In this document: in pieces, positions 57,110 to 64,000 of the stretch | Layout of the letters: every line of letters begins with the position of its first letter | Numbering within the stretch: position 1 is the stretch's first letter | Source of the DNA: Mesorhizobium ciceri WSM4083 | GTDB lineage: Bacteria; Pseudomonadota; Alphaproteobacteria; Rhizobiales; Rhizobiaceae | DNA length: 64,000 nt | Direction: 5' to 3' | Assembly (NCBI RefSeq): GCF_000519305.1 | Contig: NZ_JAFG01000005.1 | Span: 624,018 to 688,017, forward strand | Notes under the pieces: model-generated | Seen by the model: only the letters and a program-made list of their open reading frames with translations | The model's database searches: none | Told to the model about the DNA's origin: nothing | Translations under genes and position numbers: made by a program

Positions 57110-58414
57110 GTGAACGCAACCGGTCAGTCCGCAGTATTCGGCAGGCGTAAGGAGCCCCATACGGTCATCATCGCCCGGGGCAACGAGATCAGGCATTTTA
57201 CGATCCGACCGTGGCTGGCAGCCTTTATCGGCTCGGCGCTGGCCGCCATTGCCATCGGCTACCTCATGGCCACCTCCTATCTCGTGCTGCGCGACGATTT
57301 GATCGGCGCCACCACGGCGCGTCAGGCGCGCATGCAGCAAGCCTATGAAGATCGCATTTCGGCGCTTCGCGCCCAGGTCGACCGCATCACCAGCCGGCAG
57401 TTGCTCGACCAGCAGCTGATGGAAACCAAGGTCAGCGAACTGCTTGAACGCCAGAGCCAGCTGAGCCAGCGTCACGGCCGCCTTGGCCCGCTGCTCGAAC
57501 GCGCCGAGAGCGAAGTCGGCGCAGCGCCGGCCGAAGATCCGGCAGCGGTTACGAAGCCGGACAAACGCGCCGAAGTGACCGGCAGCATCCAGGAGCCTGC
57601 GCGGAATTATGCGGTCGCCAGCCTGAGCGCCGATCTCGGCGCCGGCGACACAAGGCCGTTCTCGCTGTGGTCGACCCGCTCCGATCCGCTGCCCAACGAT
57701 TCAGCCGCCGATCGTGCCGACAAGCTCTTCGTCTCGATCAACCAATCGCTGAGATCCATCGAGAGCGATCAACTGACCCGCATCAGCACGCTTGCCGACA
57801 ATGCCTACAAGAGCGCCGATGCCATTACCCAGGCGCTCGAGGCGGCCGGACTGCCCGTCGACAGCGACTTCGGCAAGGGCGACAGCGATGTCGGCGGACC
57901 GCTGATCCCGGTCGACAGTTCGATGATGTTCGACAGCAAGGTCAAGGAGTTGGACGAAGCGCTTGATGCCCTCGACCATCTCAAGAAGGAAGCGCGCCAG
58001 CTGCCGCTGACCAACCCCGCACCGGGCCGCTCCGTCACCAGCCCGTTCGGCGTGCGCACCGACCCCATCCTCGGCACCGCGGCACTGCATTCCGGCATGG
58101 ATTTCAGGGCGCCGATCGGCATGGCCGCCAAGGTCACCGCGCCCGGCACCGTCACCAAGGCCGGCTGGAACGGCGGCTATGGCCGCATGGTGGAAGTCGA
58201 CCACGGCAATGGTTTTGCGACACGTTACGGGCATCTCAGCGAGATCGACGTGACCGTCGGTGAGAAACTGGACGCCGGCGCCGTCATCGGCAAGACCGGC
58301 AGCAGCGGCCGCTCGACGGGCCCGCATCTGCACTACGAAGTCCGCCACAATGGCGAAGCGATCGATCCCTTGCGCTTCCTCACGGTCGGCAAGAAGGTCG
58401 CCCAGTATCTGTAA
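57110..58414 (+). CDS. M23-family murein hydrolase / envelope protein
   Basis: A 434-residue protein. Residues about 32-55 form one membrane helix, 65-125 a coiled coil, then an Ala/Pro-rich and variable middle. The C-terminal LytM (peptidase M23) domain has a complete zinc site: H327 and D331 in H-S-G-M-D-F, and H406/H408 in P-H-L-H-Y-E. It therefore probably cuts peptidoglycan cross-bridges, unlike degenerate EnvC/NlpD activators that lack ligands. Start GTG at 57110 with no clear ribosome-binding site. Confidence 0.92.
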   Translation: MNATGQSAVFGRRKEPHTVIIARGNEIRHFTIRPWLAAFIGSALAAIAIGYLMATSYLVLRDDLIGATTARQARMQQAYEDRISALRAQVDRITSRQLLDQQLMETKVSELLERQSQLSQRHGRLGPLLERAESEVGAAPAEDPAAVTKPDKRAEVTGSIQEPARNYAVASLSADLGAGDTRPFSLWSTRSDPLPNDSAADRADKLFVSINQSLRSIESDQLTRISTLADNAYKSADAITQALEAAGLPVDSDFGKGDSDVGGPLIPVDSSMMFDSKVKELDEALDALDHLKKEARQLPLTNPAPGRSVTSPFGVRTDPILGTAALHSGMDFRAPIGMAAKVTAPGTVTKAGWNGGYGRMVEVDHGNGFATRYGHLSEIDVTVGEKLDAGAVIGKTGSSGRSTGPHLHYEVRHNGEAIDPLRFLTVGKKVAQYL

Positions 58415-58463
58415 GCGATCCTGGGCTCCTGCCCCATGCGCCGATGACCATCATGATGGCTGA

Positions 58464-59693
58464 CTAAGGCGCTTCCATCGACAGAAACGCCGTCGCTGCC
58501 GCAACCAGGGTGGCAGCGCCGACCTTCAACGCGGCCTCGTCGACACGAAACCGGGCGTGATGGAGCGGAAAGACCGATCCGATCTCCTCGTTGCGGATTC
58601 CAAGCCGAAAATAGACCGAAGGACGTTTCTCGCTGTAGTAGCCAAAGTCGTCCGCGATCGTCCATCCGGGCGTGTTGAGAACATTGTCGGCACCGATGCA
58701 GGACTTGGCGCTGGCGGCAATCAGCTCAGTCATCTCGACATCGTTGACGACACCCGGTTCGCCCTTGCGGATGTCGACCTCGACACGCGCGCCGTGGCTC
58801 GTCGCCATACCCTCGGCTATCGCACGAACGCGGTGCCAGGCCCGCTCGCGGGTTGCATCGCTGCCGCTGCGGATGGTGCCTTTCAACATGACCTTCCCGG
58901 CGGTGACATTGTAGGCGTTGCCACCATTGATGGCCGTTACGGAAATCACCAGCGGATCGTATGGGTCGATCTCGCGCGACACGATCTTCTGCAATTCGCT
59001 CACCAGGGAGCAGGCCACGGCCAACGCATCGACACCTTCATGCGGTTTTGCCGCGTGCGCGGCCGAGCCGATGACGGCCACATCGAACGTGTCGCAGGCC
59101 AGAGTGTAGGGACCGGAGCCGACGGCGATCTTGCCGGACTGCGTGTAGGGATCGACGTGGACGCAGATGGCGGCGTCGATATCGTCGAGAAGCCCCTCTT
59201 CCACCACCTGCTTGCCGCCCGACGGTTCGTCCTCCTCCGCCGGCTGGAAGATCAGGCGGACGGTGCCGCCAAAACTGTCCCGCGACTGGTGAAGATGCGC
59301 GGCCACCGCGAAAGCCATCGACGCATGGGCATCGTGACCGCAGGCATGCATCACGCCTGGATTCGTCGATGTATAATCGACGCCGGACTCCTCCTCGATC
59401 GGCAAGGCATCGATGTCGGCGCGAATGGCGATCTTTCGATTTGACGGCTTGCCGGTGCCGACAATATCGACGGCAAGGCCAAAGCCGGCGACGTCGCGAA
59501 TGTCGGCAATTCCCTGATCCGCCAGCATCTGCCTGAGGTAACGCTGCGTGCCGGCCTCCTGGTTCGAGATCTCGGGATTGCGGTGCAGATGGCGGCGGAC
59601 CTCGATCATCCGGTCGAGAATTCCGGCGGCGATATCGGTCGTCACGGTTTTCGCAACACCATCCGCCGTGGCAGAGCCCTCAGGATTTGACAT
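58464..59693 (-). CDS. M20-family amidohydrolase/deacylase
   Basis: A 409-residue metal-dependent amidohydrolase of the HipO/AbgB group. Metal motifs are M-H-A-C118-G-H120-D-A-H and P-A-E-E at 151-154; the inserted dimerisation domain follows. Such enzymes remove acyl groups from amino acids (acetyl, benzoyl, indole-acetyl). In some bacteria an M20 enzyme (DoeB2-type) replaces DoeB in ectoine degradation, releasing diaminobutyrate from its acetyl form. The ectoine-hydrolase-like gene overlaps its start by 14 bases, so a two-step hydrolysis is likely. Confidence 0.9.
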   Translation of the reverse strand: MSNPEGSATADGVAKTVTTDIAAGILDRMIEVRRHLHRNPEISNQEAGTQRYLRQMLADQGIADIRDVAGFGLAVDIVGTGKPSNRKIAIRADIDALPIEEESGVDYTSTNPGVMHACGHDAHASMAFAVAAHLHQSRDSFGGTVRLIFQPAEEDEPSGGKQVVEEGLLDDIDAAICVHVDPYTQSGKIAVGSGPYTLACDTFDVAVIGSAAHAAKPHEGVDALAVACSLVSELQKIVSREIDPYDPLVISVTAINGGNAYNVTAGKVMLKGTIRSGSDATRERAWHRVRAIAEGMATSHGARVEVDIRKGEPGVVNDVEMTELIAASAKSCIGADNVLNTPGWTIADDFGYYSEKRPSVYFRLGIRNEEIGSVFPLHHARFRVDEAALKVGAATLVAAATAFLSMEAP

Positions 59694-60858
59694 GGATCTC
59701 TCGCGGGAACTTCGTCAGGGTCTCATTGCCGGTTTCGGTCACCAGGATGGTCTCGCTGATCTCGATGCCCCAGCCATCCATCCACATGCCGAGGATGGAA
59801 TGCACGACGTTGCCCGGTTCAAGCACTGTCTTGTCGCCCGGCCTGAGGCTGATCGTGTGTTCGCCCCAATCCGGCGGATAGGCGACGCCGATGGAGTAGC
59901 CGATGCGCGATTCCTTCTTCAGTCCGTAGCGCTGGATGACCTTGCGCCAGGCGGCTTCGACCGCTTCGGCAGTCGTTCCCGGCCTGACCGCGTCGAGCAC
60001 CGCGTCCATGCCCTCGATCACCGCTTTTGCCGTGTCGGAAACATTTGTCGGCGTCTTGCCAAGCTGCATGGTCCTGGCGAGGCCTGCGGCATAGCGGCGG
60101 CAGACCCCGGCAAGTTCCAGCGCAATCGTCTCGTTGTCTCCGAACCGCCTGTCGCTCCACATGATGTGCGGCGCCGAGGCATTCTCGCCACCGAGGATCG
60201 TCGGCGGAAGCGCGGTGATGTCGCCGGCAAAATCCGGACTGCCCGCGATCTGCGCCGCCTGGATGGCGGCGATGGCGTCGCATTCGCGAACACCCGGTGC
60301 GATCACCTCGAAGGCCCGCGCGACGGCCGCCTCGGCGAGCGTCGATGCCTTGCGCAAATAGGCGATCTCGGGCGGCGATTTGACCGCGCGGATCCAGTTC
60401 ACCAGCAGGTCGGCATCGTGCCATTTTGCATTGGGAAGTCCGGCGACAAGCCGGGCGTGCGCCTTGGGGGAAAAATAATAGGCTTCGAGTTCGATGCCGA
60501 TACGGCGGCTCCCCCAGCCCCTGGCAACGATCCAGCTCGCGATCCAGTCCATGGGATGACGATCGACGCGCTGGACATGGTCTTCCGGAAAGCCGACCAC
60601 GTTTTCCGGTTTCATCCAGGCGGTCAGAAGACCGCCGGCCGCATCCATGGCGCGCCCGATCCAGACCGGCTCGACCTCCTCGATTGGAACCAGCACCACC
60701 TGCGGCGTGTAGAACGACCAGCCGTCATAGCCGGTGATGTAATGCTGGTTGGCAACGTCGTTGACGACAAGGAGCTCAAGACCGCGCTTGGCCATCTCGG
60801 TGCGGATCTTGCGAAGCCGCTGTTGGTACTCGTCGCGGGCAAACGGCAATTCGATCAT
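59680..60858 (-). CDS. M24-family protein resembling ectoine hydrolase (DoeA/EutD) and creatinase
   Basis: A 392-residue pita-bread-fold protein. Compared by memory with DoeA, shared stretches are Y-I-T-G-Y-D-G-W-S-F-Y, D-R-H-P-M-D-W, I-G-I-E-L-E-A-Y-Y-F-S, L-V-N-W-I-R-A-V-K-S and Y-P-P-D-W-G-E-H-T-I-S-L-R. The M24 metal Asp pair is gone: where aminopeptidases have D-x-G and Y-x-x-D-x-T-R it reads L-E-L-A-G and Y-A-A-G-L-A-R-T. It is therefore metal-free like creatinase, hydrolysing a cyclic C-N bond. Ectoine or hydroxyectoine is the leading substrate, but the neighbouring transporter looks sugar-type. Confidence 0.87.
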   Translation of the reverse strand: MIELPFARDEYQQRLRKIRTEMAKRGLELLVVNDVANQHYITGYDGWSFYTPQVVLVPIEEVEPVWIGRAMDAAGGLLTAWMKPENVVGFPEDHVQRVDRHPMDWIASWIVARGWGSRRIGIELEAYYFSPKAHARLVAGLPNAKWHDADLLVNWIRAVKSPPEIAYLRKASTLAEAAVARAFEVIAPGVRECDAIAAIQAAQIAGSPDFAGDITALPPTILGGENASAPHIMWSDRRFGDNETIALELAGVCRRYAAGLARTMQLGKTPTNVSDTAKAVIEGMDAVLDAVRPGTTAEAVEAAWRKVIQRYGLKKESRIGYSIGVAYPPDWGEHTISLRPGDKTVLEPGNVVHSILGMWMDGWGIEISETILVTETGNETLTKFPREIHVKS

Positions 60859-61013
60859 CTTTGCTCCATGCTTTGTCAGATCAACGGTCGCGGGTTTCGT
60901 TCACCATTGAAGACGTTTCACCATGGCGGCAATCGGCCAGGACGACGCGTGGGCAGGTCCTGAACCGAATACGCCCTCCCGGGCCTTCCCCGCGGAAGAG
61001 CCTCGCCGCGAAT

Positions 61014-61046
61014 TTATTTTTGAATTCCATTTGACTGAATAAATAA
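61014..61046. promoter_or_regulatory. A/T-rich inverted repeat in the divergent promoter (possible ROK operator)
   Basis: TTATTT (61014-61019) and AAATAA (61041-61046) flank a 21-base centre within a sharply A/T-rich island of a G/C-rich 225-bp intergenic region. Operators of ROK regulators such as NagC and Mlc have A/T-rich arms of this kind. The sequence TTGACT (61031) lies in the middle and may be a -35 element of the ROK operon. Confidence 0.4.
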
Positions 61047-61083
61047 GCAATGCGAAGCTGCTCTCTCCTAAGGGGCGCAAGGC

Positions 61084-62250
61084 ATGGCACTGCGGGGGAC
61101 CAATCAGGAATTCGGGCGGCCGTACAACCGGCGCATCGTGCTTGAGTCCATCCGCCTTCACGGCCCGATTGCGCGCGGCGAGATCGCCCGGCGCGTCGGC
61201 CTCACCGTCCAGACCGTATCGACCATCGTTCGCGAACTGGAAGATCAGGACTATATCCTGTCGCTGCGCGAAGAGCCGAAGGGACGCGGCCTGCCGCCGG
61301 CGACGTTGCGGATCAACCCCGAGGGCGGCTATGCCGTCGGCATCCACATCACTCCGCTTGGTATCAGCGCCGCCCTGATCAATCTGAGCGGCGACGTGAT
61401 CGAGAGCACCTACCGCGAGGCGCCGAACGCGGCGCCGGACCACGCCTTCGAGCTGATCGGGGCGATGGTGGTGGAATTGACCAGGCTGCGGGCTGGCGGA
61501 CGGGTGCTGGGCGTCGGCATGGCCCTGCCCGGCCCATTCGACGTGGAGTCCATGAGTTTCGTGGGGCCAACCACCATGACCGGCTGGAAGGATGTGACGC
61601 TGCGCGAACGGCTGGCGGCCTCCACCGGATTGCCGGCCTTCTTTGAAACCGATATGGCTGCGGCCGCCATGGGCGAGCGCCTCTACGGCCTCGGCGCCCA
61701 GTTTTCCGAATATTACTATCTCTATTTCGGCGTCGGCCTTGGCGGCGTCATGGTTCATGACGGCAGCGCCTTGCGCGGCGCCTGGGGAAATGCCGGCGAG
61801 ATCGGACACATTCCCGTCGTTCCCGGCGGCGAGGCTTGCCCGTGCGGCAACAGCGGCTGTCTCGAAAGATACCTCTCGCTCGAGGCGCTCCGGCGCTGGA
61901 ACGGCAGCGAGGCCGACTGGGTGGCTGAAGTCGGCCCGATCTTCCACAATGCCGTCGCCATCATCGAGAACCTGTTCGACCCCGAGACGGTCATCCTCGG
62001 CGGGCTGGCCTCCACCGATCTGCTCGAACGGCTGGCTGGTTCGGCCGGAGGCCTGCACAACTCCGTTTCGGCACGAAAGGACCGCACGACGCCCAGGGTT
62101 GTGGTTGCGCGCGGCGGACAGCATTCCGTGCTGCGCGGCGCCGCCGCCCTTGCGGTTTCCGGGGTTCTGTCACCTCGCTTCGGGCAGATGTTCGCGGCCG
62201 AACGCGAACGCGAGCGCGACCTTCTCAAGGCCAGGGAGATTGCGGCATGA
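61084..62250 (+). CDS. ROK-family transcriptional regulator
   Basis: A 388-residue ROK repressor. Residues 14-60 form a winged helix (R-R-I-V-L-E-S-I-R-L-H-G-P-I-A-R-G-E-I-A-R-R-V-G). The sugar-binding ROK part has the zinc site H242 and C252-x-C254-x4-C259 (C-P-C-G-N-S-G-C-L-E-R). The kinase-type Asp is kept (D190 in E-T-D-M-A) but the preceding Asn is not, fitting a sensor rather than a kinase. AAGGGGC precedes the ATG; its end overlaps the next gene (ATGA). It probably controls both divergent operons. Confidence 0.93.
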   Translation: MALRGTNQEFGRPYNRRIVLESIRLHGPIARGEIARRVGLTVQTVSTIVRELEDQDYILSLREEPKGRGLPPATLRINPEGGYAVGIHITPLGISAALINLSGDVIESTYREAPNAAPDHAFELIGAMVVELTRLRAGGRVLGVGMALPGPFDVESMSFVGPTTMTGWKDVTLRERLAASTGLPAFFETDMAAAAMGERLYGLGAQFSEYYYLYFGVGLGGVMVHDGSALRGAWGNAGEIGHIPVVPGGEACPCGNSGCLERYLSLEALRRWNGSEADWVAEVGPIFHNAVAIIENLFDPETVILGGLASTDLLERLAGSAGGLHNSVSARKDRTTPRVVVARGGQHSVLRGAAALAVSGVLSPRFGQMFAAERERERDLLKAREIAA

Positions 62251-63011
62251 ACGAACCCCTGCTGGTGCTCGACAACGTCACCAAGAACTATGGCGCGATC
62301 GAAGCGCTCAAGGGGATCAGCTTCTCGATCGGCAAGGGCGAGGTCGTGGCGCTGCTGGGCGACAACGGCGCCGGCAAATCGACACTGGTGAAGATCATAT
62401 CGGGCGGACTGGAGCCGACATCGGGCCGCATGCTGTTCGAGGGCAAGGAATTCCTTGCCAAATCACCGGCCGAGGCCAAGGCGGCCGGCATCGAGACCGT
62501 CTACCAGGATCTCTCGCTGTGCACCAATGTCGACGTGGTCGCCAATTTCTTCATGGGCCGTGAGATCACACGCAAGTTTCTCGGCATTCCCGTGCTCGAC
62601 GAGCGCGCCATGGAAGCCGTCGTCGGAAATGCGCTGGCCAATGCCGGCACCCGCATTCCCTCGCTGCGGGCCAATGTCGAGCATCTCTCGGGCGGCCAGC
62701 GGCAAGCCATCGAGCTCAACCGCTTCGTGCACTGGGGCGGCAAGCTGGTGCTGCTCGACGAACCGTTCGCCGCCCTCGGTGTCGAACAGACGCGGCGCGG
62801 TCTCGACATGATCCGCCAGGTGGCGAACCAGGGCATCGGCGTCGTCATCATCACCCATATCATGCAGCAGGCCTTTCAGGTCGCCGACCGGATCGTGGTG
62901 ATCCGCCAGGGCGTCGTGGCCGGCGATGTCGCGCGCAATAAAACAAGTCCCGATGCGGTGATCAACATGATCACCGGTGAAACGCTTGCCGGTGCCGGAC
63001 CGACAGGCTGA
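62247..63011 (+). CDS. Sugar-type (CUT2) ABC transporter ATPase, single domain
   Basis: A 254-residue ABC ATPase: Walker A G-D-N-G-A-G-K-S (38-45), signature L-S-G-G-Q (147-151), Walker B L-V-L-L-D-E-P (167-173). The [21 protein letters not shown] segment is characteristic of the ribose/fructose/xylose (CUT2) class. Most CUT2 ATPases are double-length; single-domain forms like FrcA of Sinorhizobium exist. It starts within the ROK gene (ATGA) and is followed by the binding protein after 41 bases. The permease is expected beyond the window. Confidence 0.93.
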   Translation: MNEPLLVLDNVTKNYGAIEALKGISFSIGKGEVVALLGDNGAGKSTLVKIISGGLEPTSGRMLFEGKEFLAKSPAEAKAAGIETVYQDLSLCTNVDVVANFFMGREITRKFLGIPVLDERAMEAVVGNALANAGTRIPSLRANVEHLSGGQRQAIELNRFVHWGGKLVLLDEPFAALGVEQTRRGLDMIRQVANQGIGVVIITHIMQQAFQVADRIVVIRQGVVAGDVARNKTSPDAVINMITGETLAGAGPTG

Positions 63012-63052
63012 GGGACAAAAGAGGGGTCCGGCGTAAAAGAGGAGCGAACGAC

Positions 63053-64000
63053 ATGAAGCGAATACTTCTTGCTGTCTTCGGTATCCTTGCATTGGCCTTT
63101 GCCACGCTCACGCCGGCATTCGCCCAGTCCAAGGGTATCGTCTACTATATGGTGCCGACCCTGCTGGATGAGTTCCAGACCGGCTCGGTGAGCGCGCTGG
63201 AACTGTTCCTGAAGCAGACCGGCTACGAGATGAAGACGCTGAACGCCGACAACAAGACCGACGCCCAGCAATCGCAGATGAACGATGTCATCGCGCTGAA
63301 GCCGGCGGCCATCATCCTGGCGGCGGTCGACTTCAATGCCCTGAAACCGTCGATCGAGGCAGCCCGCGCCGCCGGCATCCCGGTGGTCGAGTTCGACCGC
63401 CAGATCACCTCGACGCCATCCGACTTCACCTCGGTCGCCGGAACGGTCGAGATCGGCTACGTCGCCGCCGACCAGGCCGAGAAGCTGCTGAAAGCCAAGA
63501 ACGGCTCGGTGAAAGGCAAGGTTCTGCAGGTGCTCGGAGATCCCGGCGATCCCTACACGCTCGACATCCAGAAGGGCTTTGAAGAGAAGATGAAGGCGTT
63601 TCCGGACGTCAAGATCATCTCGCTTCCGGCCATGCAATGGGAAGCCAGCAATGCCGGCACAATCGTTGCCGACCAGATGCTGGCGAACCCGGACATCGAC
63701 CTGATCTTCAGCCATGCCGCGCACCTTTCGGTCGCCGCCGTCGCCTCGCTCGAGGCCGCCGGCAAAAAGCCGGGCGACGTCATGCTGATGAGCTCGAACG
63801 GCGCTCCGGTCGGCCTCGACCTGATCCGCAAGGGTTGGCTCAACGCCGAAATCGAGCAACCGCTCTACGCGCAGGCCGCGGCTGTCGCCATGTTCATGGA
63901 CAAGATCGTCAAGAAGGAAGAGATCAAGCCCGGCGAATACGACGTGCTCGGCCTGAAATCGACCGTGACCAAGGAAGCCTGGGGCCCGAACATCAAGATC
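63053..64000 (+). CDS. Sugar-type ABC transporter periplasmic binding protein (cut by the window end)
   Basis: An open frame of 316 codons that runs off the right edge with no stop. Signal peptide [18 protein letters not shown] ends near A-F-A-Q (residue 25). The mature part is a type 1 ribose-like binding protein: [36 protein letters not shown] and V-L-G-D-P-G-D-P-Y. Strong AGAGGAG ribosome-binding site. Ligand unknown: the fold is sugar-type, but the divergent amide hydrolases suggest a nitrogen compound. Confidence 0.93.
   Translation, partial: MKRILLAVFGILALAFATLTPAFAQSKGIVYYMVPTLLDEFQTGSVSALELFLKQTGYEMKTLNADNKTDAQQSQMNDVIALKPAAIILAAVDFNALKPSIEAARAAGIPVVEFDRQITSTPSDFTSVAGTVEIGYVAADQAEKLLKAKNGSVKGKVLQVLGDPGDPYTLDIQKGFEEKMKAFPDVKIISLPAMQWEASNAGTIVADQMLANPDIDLIFSHAAHLSVAAVASLEAAGKKPGDVMLMSSNGAPVGLDLIRKGWLNAEIEQPLYAQAAAVAMFMDKIVKKEEIKPGEYDVLGLKSTVTKEAWGPNIKI

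Overview
The window looks like chromosomal DNA of an alphaproteobacterium of the order Rhizobiales, most likely Mesorhizobium or a close relative. This rests on high GC, the gene neighbourhoods (purC-purS-purQ-purL-bolA-grxD; icd-alaS-recA; sufB-C-D-S-T-A), a DUF1476 F1-ATPase inhibitor, intergenic palindromes of a rhizobial type, and GAAC-N7-GAAC-like SOS boxes at recA. I see no rRNA, tRNA, CRISPR, phage or transposase gene. Most long ORFs antisense to real genes are GC-driven shadows.

Left part (1-11.3 kb): a CoxI/XdhC-CoxE-MoxR metalloenzyme-maturation cluster with a flavin reductase (minus strand); an orphan periplasmic binding protein coupled to a P1 (DmpA-type) peptidase; small envelope proteins; purB; a VOC-fold protein with an in-frame twin-arginine leader; a serine hydrolase; a HpaI-type aldolase; and the F1-ATPase zeta-type inhibitor. 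Purine block (11.6-20.9 kb): purC, purS, purQ and purL encode successive steps of IMP synthesis. They are interrupted by accessory genes: a multi-spanning membrane protein on the opposite strand between purS and purQ, then a GST, a lipoprotein, a Pr6Pr membrane protein, a DUF1127 protein and a MocR-type regulator.

Centre (20.9-39.3 kb): BolA and the CGFS glutaredoxin GrxD (iron-sulfur trafficking), a Bcr/CflA efflux protein, ttcA with an inositol-phosphatase-family gene, rpsD with a long structured leader, a minimal RNB ribonuclease, murI and an RNA methyltransferase, icd, alaS, recA, and the pseudouridine-degradation pair psuK-psuG. A near-perfect 52-bp inverted repeat lies between icd-GST and alaS.

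Right part (39.3-64 kb): a full suf iron-sulfur assembly cluster headed by a second, IscS-like cysteine desulfurase. A promoter upstream of it is overlapped by an Irr/ICE-like palindrome, suggesting iron control. Then come an alpha/beta hydrolase, a PaiB-like protein, a PAP2 phosphatase beside an ArnT-like glycosyltransferase, tyrS, a large AsmA/YhdP-like protein, a one-cysteine BCP peroxiredoxin, an M23 cell-wall peptidase, and a catabolic locus. In that locus an M20 deacylase and an ectoine-hydrolase/creatinase-like M24 protein diverge from a ROK regulator, a sugar-type (CUT2) ABC ATPase and a binding protein cut by the window end.

The most interesting signals are regulatory or positional: the ICE-like site over the suf promoter, two imperfect LexA boxes at recA, the rpsD leader, the hidden Tat leader, the intergenic palindromes, and the M20/M24/ROK/CUT2 catabolic locus.
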